Below are positions 45,850-58,500 of a stretch of 64,000 nucleotides of DNA, one piece after another. Both the position numbers and the translations under genes were made by a program. The number at the start of each line of letters is the position of its first letter. The stretch's first letter is position 1. The DNA is taken from the NCBI GenBank assembly GCA_001938485.1, contig MQRK01250390.1, positions 30,537-94,536 on the forward strand. The letters run 5' to 3'. The notes below the pieces were generated by a model. It ran no database searches. It was not told the origin of the DNA and worked only from the letters and a program-made list of their open reading frames with translations. The DNA is from Girardia tigrina (Eukaryota > Platyhelminthes > Tricladida > Dugesiidae).

Positions 45850-46830
45850 AAAAAAATAATGAACGAAATGAGGAATGGGACAGAATGTTCGAAAGAATAG
45901 ATAGAAGGGAAGATGTTACAAGAATAGATTACTTCACGAATAATAGGAAATTCAGAGACGAGCAGGGAAACGAGGATGCACGATCACAGGGAGAAGTGAT
46001 CAGTGTGCTACAATAGGAATTAAATGTAGATGTATGATTGATTGTATGTATGAATGTGTATGTGATTATATGTTTGATGATGTGTTTAAAAATATTCCTC
46101 TGGAGATATGTATACTAAATGGTGAACATGATGGAAATGATGGAAAATGTGATAATATGAAAACCAAAAAAGAGAAAAAAATACAGATGTATTGAGAATA
46201 CCAATGTTTAACATACATTATAAAGAATTGAAAGGACGACCAAGTATAGAGTTTCGCATAAAGAATAAAAGTGTACAGTGCCTGTCGAACACAGGGGCCC
46301 GAATCAATGTTATTAAAGCAGAGATTATCAAAAATATGAAAGATATCAAAATAAAAGAAACAAAAAGACGAATACACTGTGCAAATGATTCGGAACTTAT
46401 AAACTATGGAATTGTGCAACTAAAAGTGAAATTTTAAAGATTAGAGAAAACGATTAATTTTTTTGTAGTTAAAGATCTAGATCCAGACATGATAGCAGAA
46501 ATGATAATTTTTTTGGACAAATATGGAATAATGTTGAAGAAAGAACCATCTCACACAGAAAATGTATTAATAATACAAGACAGCTCCTCTGATGAGGATA
46601 GACTAAAAGGAATTAGAGAGCTGTACGAAAATAAAATTAACGACCAATAGAACTTTTAACAGAATATAAATCAATATTTATGACCGACAAATGGGATATT
46701 GGAGAACCTTACTGACAAAACATAAAATCAAAACACATGGAGAACCGGTATTAGTGAAACCATATCGACAGCCGAAACATTTCGAAGAAAAATTAGACGA
46801 TATCATTAGAAATTATGAAGAAAAATAACA
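45850..46830 (+). mobile_element. Ty3/gypsy fossil, partial copy
   Basis: Matches the middle of the copy at 48430-50340: the end of gag, the protease region (GARINVIKAEIIKNMKDIKI) and the start of pol. Broken in several places; no LTR attached. It runs directly into the unidentified block at 46840. Confidence 0.75.
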
Positions 46831-46839
46831 TCTTTTCCG

Positions 46840-47257
46840 CTGGAAAACATTCTCGTTTTTCATCCTTCATCAACGAATTACAATTCGGTCGTAGTAATAA
46901 TTCCGAACCCATTATCATTCCCCATTGTGTCGCTCGTAAAGTCAAATCATCATCGAATTGTATCATCGTCTGACAACCGCTCATTCCCGACAATCGTTCG
47001 GCGACGTCAATGAATAGGAAATTCTACAACGCTATCAAACAGGCATCCATCGCCATGAAATCGTCTCCGATTGAATTGCTTCAAACGTTCAAAGAACAAC
47101 TAACAATCGGCGAATTGATCCAAATGAATAAACAGCATTTAAAAATAGAAATCATTCCCGACAATTGTCCATCGTCACTCAATCCAATCGTCAATCCGAG
47201 AGCCGAATTCGTCATCCGGCAAGACGCGCTCGATCATCAAAAACACGATATTAGGTT
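46840..47257 (+). pseudogene. Unidentified host-like coding block
   Basis: A + frame reads FSAGKHSRFSSFINELQFGR, NNSEPIIIPHCVARKVKSSS, one TGA, then PLIPDNRSATSMNRKFYNAI, AMKSSPIELLQTFKEQLTIG, IEIIPDNCPSSLNPIVNPRA and EFVIRQDALDHQKHD. About 140 codons with a single stop, in GC-richer DNA with codon choice unlike the flanking gypsy pieces. It ends at a possible exon border near 47250. I do not recognise the family. A weaker reverse reading exists. Likely a captured or ancient host exon. Confidence 0.4.
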
Positions 47258-47400
47258 TTTATTTTTTCCAAAAATCTATTTCACCAGTAGACCATTCCTT
47301 TGTATTTTGTATTTAATAGAATTAATATCAGTTCTTAAGTAATTTATTTTGAACAATTGGTTCTGAATTGCCTTCGCTTTCAAAAGGATAATGTTGAATT
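47258..47400. other. AT-rich spacer
   Basis: Nothing recognised. Confidence 0.4.
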
Positions 47401-47584
47401 CAGTGGACTCCGCAAATATCGAAGTGGCACTTGACAAAACTAAATTTTGGTATAGCCGTAGTTCGATATAGCCATATCATCATCTTACATTACCTAAGCA
47501 CTGATAATTAGTCGGTTCAATATCATATCTTCGATAGATCCGTATATTCGATTTATACGTCTTCGATATATAAGGAGTGTACTG
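47401..47584. mobile_element. Tigger-type MITE
   Basis: The left end CAGTGGACTCCGCAAATATC and the right end read inward CAGTACACTCCTTATATATC agree at most positions and continue GAAG on both sides. TA follows the right end. GATATAGCC and CGATA words between them are typical of short Tigger derivatives. No ORF. Confidence 0.55.
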
Positions 47585-48095
47585 TATATGTATTTTCAGA
47601 GAAATATATTCGAACAAAGTTATTCCAATTCGTAATTTAGCATAAATGATAACAGACCAAAACTTTGGATAATTGTTTTCAAATGGTTTAATTTGAATAA
47701 TTGTTATGAATCGATTCGTTTAGAATACTCGTTTTCTTCTTGCAATGTTTGTTATACCATTTAATGTAATATATCGCAACAAAAAATAATTACATCGATC
47801 TAGAAAACAACCAATACTTCATTAGGTAGTAATTACTAATAATTAATTTTGTAATTAATAATTTCAAAATGATTTTTCACTTCGAATTTAAGTTTTTTGA
47901 ATTATCCCATAGAGACTTAATTTATATGGGATAATTATTACTTATAAATATAAATAATTACTACTAAATAACATTAATAAATAATTAATTATAAATAAAA
48001 ATAAAATAATAATAAGAAATAATAATACTTATTCTAAATTAGAAAGAAAATTAAACATTATATATTTGTAGATAATAAGAATTAAAATATTAATC
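47585..48095. other. AT-rich stretch, no gene seen
   Basis: Mostly TAA/ATT repeats; nothing recognised. Confidence 0.45.
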
Positions 48096-48180
48096 ATCCA
48101 TCTGGGTAGGAGAGACACAAATCCAAATCAACATGCAACATTCAAACACGAAACAGCAAACATTGAAAATATTCCTCACA
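48096..48180 (+). mobile_element. LTR end, family B
   Basis: CCATCTGGGTAGGAGAGACA to GAAAATATTCCTCACA matches 36116-36219. It lies about 250 bases before the gag of a + strand gypsy fossil, where the 3' end of a 5' LTR should be. Upstream parts of the LTR are not recognisable. Confidence 0.45.
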
Positions 48181-48429
48181 GTGTGAGATCAAAATAATTT
48201 GTTCCCCATTAACTGATGACCACCTCATTTAACAATTTCACTGCGGCCACGCAACTGTGCGACCCACTCAGTTATCACTTCCTGTTACCAGTCATGACAA
48301 TTCGAATATATAATTTTACATGTAGTTATATAGTAGAACAATGTTGTTTTATATGCTTTATAAAGTTACTTTTATCATAAAAACTTTTAAAAGGCTCTTT
48401 TTCCTTTATTCTCGAAAGAGAAAAATATT

Positions 48430-50340
48430 TTGGAAATAATGAAGGAGCTTGTAGAGATTAGAATCGGGGATAAAAATCCATCAGAAGTATTTAAAAGGAT
48501 TGATGAACTAGTGGAAAAACTAGTTGAGAAAAACTAGGAAAAATGGAACTTTCAGATCTAGCGTACACCAACGTACGCGAGAAAATACAGAAGTAAAAAG
48601 GGAAATGACTCTCAGAAATGTCACAAAAGCAGAAGATATAAAGAATATTCCGAAGAAAATTTACGAGTTTGAGCTGAAAGACAGGAATATAAGAGTGAAT
48701 GCGAATAAGACAAAAGAAAAAAAAGAGTGGAAGAAAGTAGAATATGGAACAAGAAGACCGAGACCAAGATACGAAGAGAAAAAGATCTAAGAACCAAGAA
48801 AAATATTTTAATGCAAGAAGGATCATATGTCGGAACTGTCATAAAGAAGAACATGTGAGACGGGAATGCCTAAATGTTAAATGCAACAATTGCAATAAGA
48901 AAGGGCATGTAAGAACACAATGTTATGAGAATCCAAACAGATTTAGAGAGCGCGAACAATCTGGAAGAGAAGATACAAGGAATAGAAGAAATGAACGAAA
49001 GGAATACACAAACACAGAGGTCATATTGGTCATATTGATGACAACTGGGAAAGAATATCGGAAAGATCGAATAAAAGAGGAAGTCTAACAAGAAGAGAAA
49101 ATATTACAAACACGAAAAATTTCAGAGACAAACAGGGAAACAAGGAGGCACGATCACAGGGATAAGTGATCAGTGCACTTCACTAAGAAACGAATGTATG
49201 TGTATGTTTGACTGTATGAATGATTGTTTGTATGATGACGTATGTTGTGTATAGGATGCTGTTGACAATATTCCTCAGAAATTGTGTATATTAGATGGTG
49301 AAAACGAAATACCTAATGAGAAATATGACAGTTTGATCACAGGAACAGATGAAGAAAGAAGCACAGATATAATGAAAATATCAAAATTTAAAATAGAAAA
49401 CGAAGACCTGAAAAAGATACCTAGTATAGATTTTCAAATAAAGAACAGAAAAATACGATGTTTATTAGATACGGGAGCACGAGTCAATGTAATTCAAGTA
49501 GACATAGTCAAAAATATGAAAAATATCAAAATAAAGGAGATAAAAAGACGTATACACTGTGCTATCGATTCGGAACTAGTAAATTACGGAATAGTACAAC
49601 TAAAGATTAAGATTGAAAGAATACAGAAAACAGTGGACTTTTTTGTAGTAAAAGATTTGGAACCCGAAATAATTGCAGGAATAGATTTTTTAAATAAATT
49701 CAGCATAAAACTAAAGAAAGAAACATGATACAACGAAGGAGTGCTGGCAATACGTGATACTTTAACTGACGGAGACAGACTTTAAAGAATAAGGGAAATA
49801 TACGCAGATAATATAGATGAACCATTAATGAAATTATTAATATAATATAAAACGATATTTATGGCGGACAAATGGGATATCAGGAAGACCACACTAACTA
49901 AGCATAAAATTGAAACCGTACCGACAGCCAAAACACTTTGAGGAAAAACTAGATGATATTATCAAGAATTACGAGGAAAATGATATCATTGAAAAGGCAG
50001 TTCGCCGTGGAATTTTCCGCTAGTATGCATATGGAAAAAAGACAAACAGGATATCAGAGTATGTGTTGATTTTCGACAATTAAATAAAATCACAATCAGA
50101 TAAGAATTTCCAATGCCATATGTAGAAGAAATTCTAAATACATTAAATGGAGCGAAATACTTCAGCACGATCGACTTGGGGAGTACATATCATCAAGTTG
50201 AATTGGAGAACGATTCAAAAATAAAAACTGCATTTTCGACAAAAAGCAGTTGTATACCTGGACGATATTCTAATCTTCGCAAAAGACAAAGAAGAACATT
50301 TCAGACGAGTCGAACGCATATTTCAAAAGATTAAAGAATC
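48430..50340 (+). mobile_element. Ty3/gypsy gag-pol fossil
   Basis: Gag end with two zinc knuckles (CRNCHKEEHVRREC, then CNNCNKKGHVRTQC, 48833-48926), an aspartic protease (LLDTGARVNVIQ, about 49462), and the start of reverse transcriptase (EEILNTLNGAKYFSTIDLGS, about 50125-50180). The rest of pol and the 3' LTR are missing. Broken, with several breaks. Related to, but distinct from, the fossil at 25 kb. Confidence 0.85.
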
Positions 50341-50579
50341 AAAAGATTATTCAATCATTGAATAAATAAATTAATGAATCAATAAATCAATTATTACATA
50401 AATGAATAAAAAGTAAATAAAGTAAAGAATAAATTAATTATTAAATAAATTATTTAACAAATAAATGATTAAATTTGATTTGATTGAATTTCAATCAATT
50501 AATAATTAATTATTTAATTTTTTATTAATTTATTAACAATTTTATTAATTAATTAACAATCTACACAGATTACATAATA
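50341..50579. other. Short AT-rich spacer
   Basis: AATAAAT/AATTAAT-type simple sequence. Confidence 0.5.
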
Positions 50580-50969
50580 TGTGGGGGGCAGTATAACACT
50601 CGTTCCCCGCAACCAATTCGTGTCGGTTCCCCGTTGTGTGTCACTCTCCGTTCGACGATCCATCCCGACTCGGATTATGATCATTTCTATCGGTCGATTG
50701 ATTCGTGCACCAATGTTCCACTCGAAGAGTCTGTGTACTCATCGATACACAGTGTGAGGCGTCGGTCGGTTCTGACCAAACGGTTTTATTTGTGTATCAA
50801 TAAAAAAATCAAAATTATGGAAACAAGATAATAAAGTTAATTTTGTTGGAAAACATTTATTTGAAAATTTAAATCTGTGTACAATATTTATTTGTGTTTA
50901 ATTTAATTAAACAACAGTCAGTTTATTTAAATATTGTTTTTTTGTCGATTGATTGATCGGAGCACCACA
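50580..50969 (+). mobile_element. Probable solo LTR, family C
   Basis: Starts TGTGGGGGGCAGTATAACAC and ends GATCGGAGCACCACA, giving TGTGG...CCACA edges. The first half is GC-rich and the second AT-rich with AATAAA words. The end matches the reversed end at 29253. No clear target duplication. It is not the LTR of the neighbouring gag-pol as far as can be seen. Confidence 0.55.
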
Positions 50970-52070
50970 ACAATTAAATAACTTAAAAAGAAATAAGACG
51001 TGTAAAAATCCTATTTTAACATAATTTTCTAATAGTAAAAACGAAAAGAAAAAAAAACATTTTTATAATAATATTTTTTTAATTGGAAAATAAATTTGAT
51101 AATTGTTTTTATTTAATTCAAATTTAAATATTTGTTTTTAACCCCTCAGAGGAATAAAATACAGAATCCACTAGCCTTATAAATAATGATAATAATTGAA
51201 AATACCATTTTAATAATTGATGACTTTTACATTAAAATGCATATCCCATCCCATTATTATGGACGAATAATAGAATGAAACTACGAAGCAAATTAAATTT
51301 GTTGTTCCTGGAAAACTTCAATTTAATGAGAATAATTAGAATGTAAACCGTTGTTTCTGCAGAAATTTTATATTCGCAAGTTTATCCTTAAATTAGAGGG
51401 AAGAATGCTTCTTTCCACTGTTATAAAATTTGTTTCGTTTAAACGAAATATGTCAATCAAAAGCTAAAATAATTAAAAATATTTTATTAAGTGCAGTCCA
51501 AACCTTTTAAAAATATTTTGTTTAATTTTTAGAACATTTTTTTGAAAAACAAAAAAAGATTTTCAATAATCTTATAAAAATTGCAATCTATGTTTCAAAT
51601 TATACTATATTTTTTTGTGACTTGGTAATTTATTTAGAATGAAAATTGAAATAAATAAGAAAATCATTTTAGAATGTCTATTTACATTTATATTTTTATT
51701 TTTTCTACTTTAATTTTATTTATGTTTTCCTTTACTAGTGAATGTTGTAGTAACTGGTTTGTTCGAGAATCTGAAATTTGTTTTTGGCCAATCAAAATCG
51801 GAGGATATTTCATATCAATTAATCGAATCTTTTTATGAATCAAATATCAAATTTCACCTTTTTTAATTAAACGAAGTGCATATTCGCAGCCGGCGAAATT
51901 TATCTGAAAATGTTATTTGCTTCTAGCTGCGTTATTTTAGTTTTATATAAGAGTTTTATATTTATAAGAGAAATACAAGTTTTCAGCAGATTAGCTTCAA
52001 TAATGGTAACAAGGACATAATATTTAAATCCAAACTAAAATTAATATATTTCAACCAGAATATTTTACAA
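50970..52070. other. AT-rich stretch, no gene seen
   Basis: Only a TATTCGCAGCCGGC word at 51881-51894 stands out; it resembles the ends of the next element. Confidence 0.45.
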
Positions 52071-52847
52071 AATGCTATTCGCAGCCGACTAAATTAAAAC
52101 AGAAAAACTAAGAAAATGTTTTTTATTAAAAAATTTTTAAATAAATTTTTATAATACAATTTAATTAGGTGTTTAAAACTTTAATTAGGTGTTCATATAA
52201 AATTATATTTAAAGTAACATTCTAAAATTAGAGACCGGATTGATACCTTTTTAATACAGACTTTTACATGAAATAATATTACTTACATGTATAGCTTTGA
52301 TATACACCGCAAGTAAAATGAGTTTGACATAAGGTAATTTATTCTCTACATTTCAAACAACAACAGGCGTAGTCTTTGTGACTCATGGAAGTGAGAAGAT
52401 CAAGGATTCATCTACAAATACTGAATTTCGATATCAAAGCATTAGATACACATAGAAGCGGGTTAAGATTATGCCAGATAAAATAAGATAAAGTAAAAAA
52501 AGATAATTCAAGAAAAAATGTGCACAACTGCAAAGATACGTTACGGTATGTATATATGAAGATTTCTGTATTCCTCACATTGACATCGTCTACTAAGACA
52601 ATGTCATGAACTTCACTTTTAATACAAATTCTAGTTTAATGTCATTATTAAAGATTCAAGTAATTGATTTTTTGTTTTATTTATTTTGAATTTTAACATC
52701 TCTAAATTGTATCATTTAATATTTTTTTGTAATAAAAGTTTTTTCTTAGTTAGTTTAGTTTTAATTTAGTGAAATAGAGTTCCTTAATCAGAGAAACCGT
52801 CTGTAAATATCATTTTCAAATGAACGCAGTCGACTGCGAATAACATT
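52071..52847. mobile_element. Possible small TIR element
   Basis: AATGCTATTCGCAGCCGACT (52071-52090) and the complement of 52828-52847, AATGTTATTCGCAGTCGACT, differ at two positions over 20 bases. The interior is AT-rich without an ORF. Its right end lies 30 bases before the large element at 52887. Confidence 0.4.
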
Positions 52848-52937
52848 CTCAAATATATGAGGCCGAATATCAGTAGCCTAAATAACGTTGTTACTACACC
52901 TAATCGCGTCACACTTAATCGCGTAATATTTATTTTC

Positions 52938-53161
52938 ATGCCACCACCTACTTTATGGAAGTTTTTTTGAAGGGATTAAAAGACTATATGCACCAACAAA
53001 AAGCCTATCTTTTACAAGGTTCAATCAGTGCGATTCAAATTCCTAAAATGAAGCATCGAATGCTTAATACAAGATTATCAGAAGCTTTGACAAATATTGG
53101 AAGAATAGACATGCTTATTTTCTTAAAAGCAATTTGTCCTTTGTCTTATAAATTTAAATAA
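52938..53161 (+). pseudogene. MULE transposase C-terminal remnant
   Basis: PPPTLWKF, then after a shift in the T-run at about 52961 FLKGLKDYMHQQKAYLLQGS, MKHRMLNTRLSEALTNIG, MLIFLKAI. MULE transposases of animals end with HP..WKF(I/L)..L(K/R).E(Q) followed by K...N.R......Y......LR.I, which this follows. The catalytic domain is gone. Its place 50 bases inside the left end supports MULE identity for the whole element. Confidence 0.55.
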
Positions 53162-53348
53162 TTGTAAAAAATAATAAATTAAATACGTAATATTAAAGTT
53201 TTGTTTAAATAATCGTTTCTCAAATATTCAAAATCAAGTGTTCGAGTTTGATTGCAGTTTATTTTTGTCATCTATTTTCTCCCTGAATCAACAATGGAAA
53301 ATCATAATCAGTGCATCAATGTTATGAAAAATTCTTGTATTCTAAAGT

Positions 53349-54170
53349 ATGTTGCATGACAATAATTTTCTAGTGAAATTTACCGATATCGATTCTCGTT
53401 TGTTCACGTCAGCAGGCGGATATGCGAATGCTAATCTGTTTCCGTATCGCGAGAACACATATCACTACACACCGCTCATCGCCTATTTGATACTAACGAA
53501 TGTCCTTTTCGGACAATTATTCGGCAAATTGTTGTTTTGTTTGTTTGCTTTGATTTGCGCAGATCTCATGCATTCGATTGGCCGTTTGAACAAATGCTCT
53601 AATATTTGGCCGATCATTTCTGCAATTTGGTTGTTCAATTCGCTTATTTTCACGGTCTCTTCTCGCAGCAATGCCGAATCGTTGTTGGGGATTCTCATTT
53701 TGTCGAAATTTGTTTCTACTACAAACGAATCGAATTGTTTTCTCGGTGATTATGTTCGATTTTGTGTTCATTTCAAGTTATATCTGATCATTTGTTCGTT
53801 CTCGATCTATTTGTATTGTGTGACAATTATCGATTTGTTAACTTGATTTTTCCCAATAGAAATCAAATGAAATTTGCATTTGCTACTCTTGTGTCATTTG
53901 TGCTGATTTCGAGTCTCTTTTAGCAGTTGTATGGATGGGAGTTCATTTACCAATCGTACTTGTATCACGTTTTACGGGTGGATATTAAACATATTTTTTC
54001 AGTTTTTTTACGCTCAATATTTACTATTGATTACTCGTTATAAAGTGATTTTCGGACTTTGTGCTTTTATTCCCCAATTGATAATTCTGTGCTCGTTTAG
54101 TTGGAAACATCGATCGGATTTCAATTTGAGTTGGTTGTTATGTACAATTGGGTTTGTGGCGTTTAATAAA
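53349..54170 (+). pseudogene. PIGM: GPI mannosyltransferase I (PIG-M) pseudogene
   Basis: PIG-M adds the first mannose to GPI anchor precursors in the ER membrane. The first frame (53349-53846) has the lumenal DXD motif in VKFTDIDSRLFTSAG (Asp 13 and 15), YRENTYHYTPLIAYLIL, LFGKLLFCLFALICADLMHS and VSSRSNAESLLGILILSKFV, all in family order, then VHFKLYLIIC. Another frame continues FAFATLVSFVLISSLF, a TAG at 53921, QLYGWEFIYQSYLYHVLRVD; a third has ITRYKVIFGLCAFIPQLIIL and GFVAFNK. So there are two frame changes and one stop. The first membrane segment and the last roughly 80 residues (the TSQYF..WY part) are missing. No intron is apparent, but that does not prove retroposition. Identification is firm. 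Confidence 0.85.
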
Positions 54171-54428
54171 AAATTGGGGAGCGTCACAGTAGTGAATTTT
54201 GAGGTATTCAGACGGCTTCTGATTGGTCGAATTTTTTTGAAACGATTCAAATTTTTGATATATTTTTTTGTTTGGCGCGAACTTTTTTTTGAAATGATCG
54301 AAAGTCGCCATTAAAAATTTTGTATTTTCAAATTATCAGTTAAAATTTTAGTGTTATTTTATTATTTTTCTTTCAAAATTTGACGTTTTTTGGTATATTT
54401 GTCTGTTTGATATCGTCCTTCAACCCGC

Positions 54429-54980
54429 ATGAATGTCCTCAGAATCGATATCGGTTAGAAATCTGTAAAAGTTATTTTAAGCAATGCCAAAGATAAAACA
54501 ATACTGAACTCTTCGATAAAAGACAATAATTCTACGATTATTAATCAAAATCAATTTTATAATGAGCAAAATGTTGACTAAATATTCGAAACGATTCGTG
54601 AGATATTAAATGAAATGAAGGGTGACGGTTTGAATAATGTGGAAATATTGGAATATCGGGGCAAATGCAGGGTGTATTGTTTTGGAAAACGACAATGACT
54701 AGTCGGGCTACAATCGACACTCGAATTTGATTACCTGGATGGATCAGATATGTAATGCCTATGGTTTCATTGAGTCTCTACCGAAAATGCCGTCTTATCT
54801 GGTTATAGACATGTTCGTTAAAGGACAAAATTTGAGTGAGGACACGGAGATTGAGTCTCGAATCGCCGAAAAACAAAATGAGATGATTTTTTATTTGTTC
54901 CTACGACCCTTAGTCCACCCTTCAATCCAGAAGCGCTGCAATCACGTTAGTCCTGCGCCCACTCTGTTGTCAATTATGAT
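54429..54980 (+). pseudogene. SHPK: Sedoheptulokinase-like (FGGY kinase) pseudogene, copy 2
   Basis: It begins MNVLRIDIG, an in-frame TAG at 54456, then KSVKVILSNAKDKTILNSSI: the phosphate-1 strand of the FGGY fold (IDxGT.SVK). Further on are IFETIREILNEMKGDG, IGISGQMQGVLFWK (54647-54688) and, in another phase, LITWMDQICNAYGFIESLPK. After MPS the text jumps to VIDMFVKGQNLSEDTEIES and EMIFYLF, with PTTLSPPFNPEALQS in a third phase. That may be the C-terminal lobe brought next to the N-lobe by an internal deletion, as in copy 1. Two stops and at least two frame changes are present. It lies about 260 bases after PIGM on the same strand. Confidence 0.65.
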
Positions 54981-55539
54981 GTGATTATAAACTAAATTTT
55001 ATTATAAAAACAAGGTTCTTCTTGAAATAGTTTTAGTGCATTTCGGCACTTTTTTTTTCGGGAAAATTGAACGGGGAGCACTGGTTCATCTGGATTCACG
55101 CCAGTACAAAGAGAAGTCCACGATTGCAATCGTTCATCCTACTCATCAGTTGGGACTGAGCAGGTAAAGTAGCAAATATCGAGCCGAGAAGTATTGAATA
55201 ATGGCACGAGAGATGCAACATACATATAAGGTCCCTACTTCTGCCATATATATCGAGTGGGGTCGGTAATTATCAGTAGAGTTCTTCTGTCGTATAAGAC
55301 AGTACAATCATCAGGAAACAACTGATGTGGAGTCAGTAACCCTAAAAAGTACACCATGCAAAGTGATCTCTCTGACAATATGGATCCTCAATACTTTCTT
55401 CAAGACACTACCACAAACAATGATCAACCCAAAAGACCGAGTCGGAATAGCAATCATCAAAGATTGGCCCCTCTTGTAAACACCTCCATGGTTTCTTCTG
55501 GGTCGGGAATCGCATCATCAAAGTTGTGGATGTTTCATC
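54981..55539. other. No independent gene
   Basis: Spacer between SHPK and the LINE. A + frame at 55356-55631 overlaps the LINE's reverse-strand coding and is treated as its shadow. Confidence 0.45.
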
Positions 55540-58500
55540 TCTCCCGCGTGTCCTCGAATGCTTCCCACTGCCGCTTGGACAACCTTATGTTCGATTCAAC
55601 GCAGGCAGTGGCGATTGATTTTATCCTATGACCTAAATTTAAATCATTAAAGATAGTTTCACTGTTGGGCATCCATGTAACTAATGTCCTAACAATGAAA
55701 GTATCTAATACAACTTTAATCCCGCAATTTTCAATGATAGCCTCGAGAAGTTAGAAATATTTGTCCACATTTTTGATCTCAGCCATCACAAGACTGCGCA
55801 TGATATCGTAAGGGCACTTGAAATCAACAAGAAACAAAGTATTTATATTTTCAAAATAAACTTGCAGATCAACACGTTCCGTTGAAGAGAAGTACTGGCA
55901 TGTCTTATTCACATGCAGAACAACACCAGAGGGTATTCTGATTTTGACTGCAACAATATCAAGCACAATATTGTGTCCTGCCATCCAGAAGCTACTCATA
56001 GATTGGCAATCCAGAATAAAACATGTGCAAGAGTTTCGTCATCAGAACAACCTCTGCGGCTGGGTACGCGATAATCCATCCAGGACGATACCTCACAGGG
56101 ATCATGTATGATCTGATCATATGAATAAATTACAATTCAGCATTTGTATGTCTACCAGAATATATTGGCGAGGTGGAATAAGCAGATTTCGATAGAGCAG
56201 TCGAATATCTACCACTACATTTCTGCTTATCCCAGTGAGCAAAGTAAGAGTTAGAAATACAATTAAAAAGGTATTTCGTTAATTTATCTTTATTATTAGT
56301 CGTAAAAAAAGTCAGAAGGGATAAGCCCCTAACGTTTTGGTACTCATCCAGAGCGACACCGGAATGGTATCAAGAAATTTCACAGTTATAAAATTGACAA
56401 TATTAACCTCAATTTATTGTGAGTGATAATACCGTTAGTTTTACTTATGAGTAAAGTTCTAATTTATTATGAAACAAGAACAAATCGATTAACAGCGATA
56501 AGTTTAATTGAAACAATAAAAACTTACAGTAAAAATACAATGTAGGTAAATATTGGTAATTATAGTAGACAACATATCGTCATTTCGTTGCTGATTGTGA
56601 GTGTCGCACATCTTTGTTATTCTGTAGTAACGTCTAGAATACCTTATGATATATATGTATATTTTATAAATATTTGTTTAACTAATTATTTATTTTACAA
56701 TGCCTGATATCTTTGTTCTTATGTAATTTATTTTCCTGTGGTACACTTTATGCTTTTGTATTAATCATTGTGTTATATTATTTTTTATTTATATTTTATT
56801 TTCAAGAAGGAAAAAAAGAAAGAAAATATAAGAGATATCTGCAATGGAAAGTTATAAAAAGAAAGATATAAATTAATTTAATTAGATTGCAGGCAAAGAA
56901 AGATATTAATTTAATTTAATTAGATTTGAGACGAATTATGAAATTTGAATTGCAATCGATACAATTGATAAGACGATTTAATTTAATAATTCATTTGGCA
57001 ACCGAGAAAATTACTTACCGAATACTATATTGGTAATAGTAGTGGGACAATTTGTCGTTTATTTTTTTCAAGAAGACTCCATTTAATCAGTATCATATCA
57101 AGAATAAAAAAAAGACAAATCAGAATAATAATTTGTGACTATTCGTTGACACCTGTTGCATATTTGACGTAAATATTTTGACAATTTATAGTGGTAATTA
57201 TTTGTTTGCACCTTGTGTTATACTGTTATTAAAAGTGTTTATACGAAACAATTTATTTTGATTACAAAGTTATTTATTTTTAATCAAATTACTAAATTTA
57301 ACTAATTGCGTCCTTATTATGTCAGTTTAGTACGATTGTTCTTTTACGATTTTTTTACATTTCAATATAACGCAAAAATCTGTTAAAACTCTCTTTTTGT
57401 TTTTTTTGTTGTTAGTGAACAAAGAGTAAGTTTTACATTAATGATAATGGTAACTGATTCATGTACAAATAATATCTTTGTCTGAGAAGTTGAAATGAAA
57501 GAGATTGAATGTTCTTTTATAATTGGGATTATCAAATTATAATAATTATCCTGAAATTTTCAGTCGGTTGAAAAGTAGAATATTAAGCTATTTTTTTAAA
57601 ATTCAAATTCGATTTTTTTTAATTTTATTTTATGACTTTATATATGACTTTTATATATGACTTTATATCTTCTTCTCATAATTTATATCTTCTTCTCTTT
57701 CAAAACTTTATGAGTCTTCAATTTCTTTAACGCTTTGGATAAAAATAAAACATGACTCGAATACACTTGTAAAAATTTCAAAACACATACAAATAAATTA
57801 CATGTCACAAAAAGACAAGACACTTTAATGTAACTAAATACATGATTATTAGAATCAACAAGTAGTACAAAAACGGTATGTGTTCTCTGAGGTTATTACA
57901 ACAGTAATACCGGGAATATCCTTGATATCTCGTATGGCATGCTGGGTTTTGTGCCACCAACAGTTACGCTCTTTCTCATAGTGGTTTTTTATCCAGTCAA
58001 AGATGGCATTGCGGTCTGTGGTTCGGTCAGGTAAAGAACGTCTAAGTGTCACATTAGCAGCCTCTACAATGTTCAAGTCAGTGTAGTTGAACATGTAGAA
58101 GGAATGAATAATGGATTATATAATGTATTCATCCAGTGCAGATGTGAGACCAACTTCCCCATTGGCTCTAGACACATATATGTACGAGTTAGATGTGTTA
58201 TCGGGTACACTTAATATTGGTTGCATAATTTTCCTAATCCTAATGTCCCATCCTGTGACAGATTCTGTTTTATCTTCCCAAAAGGGATAAATGTATTTCT
58301 GAATTGAAATGTGAGATTGGAATGTTTTTTAATATACTTTCTATAATAATCAAGAATTGCTGGGAGTATAAAGATGTGATCTGCACATCCATCAGAGGGG
58401 CCTAAGATTTTTTGAAACAACTGCAGCAGATCGTTCTTATTAATCCAACCAATTAGTTGCTTATATAGAAGAGTAGTTAATAATTTATGTATACATTCCT

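Noticed and set aside
53483-53771. Reverse-strand frames over PIGM
   Set aside because: The + strand matches PIG-M motif by motif; reverse frames are shadows.
55356-55631. 91-codon + strand frame
   Set aside because: The reverse strand here carries the recognisable C-terminal tail of the LINE (TFIVRTLVTWMPNSETIFND); the + frame is its shadow.
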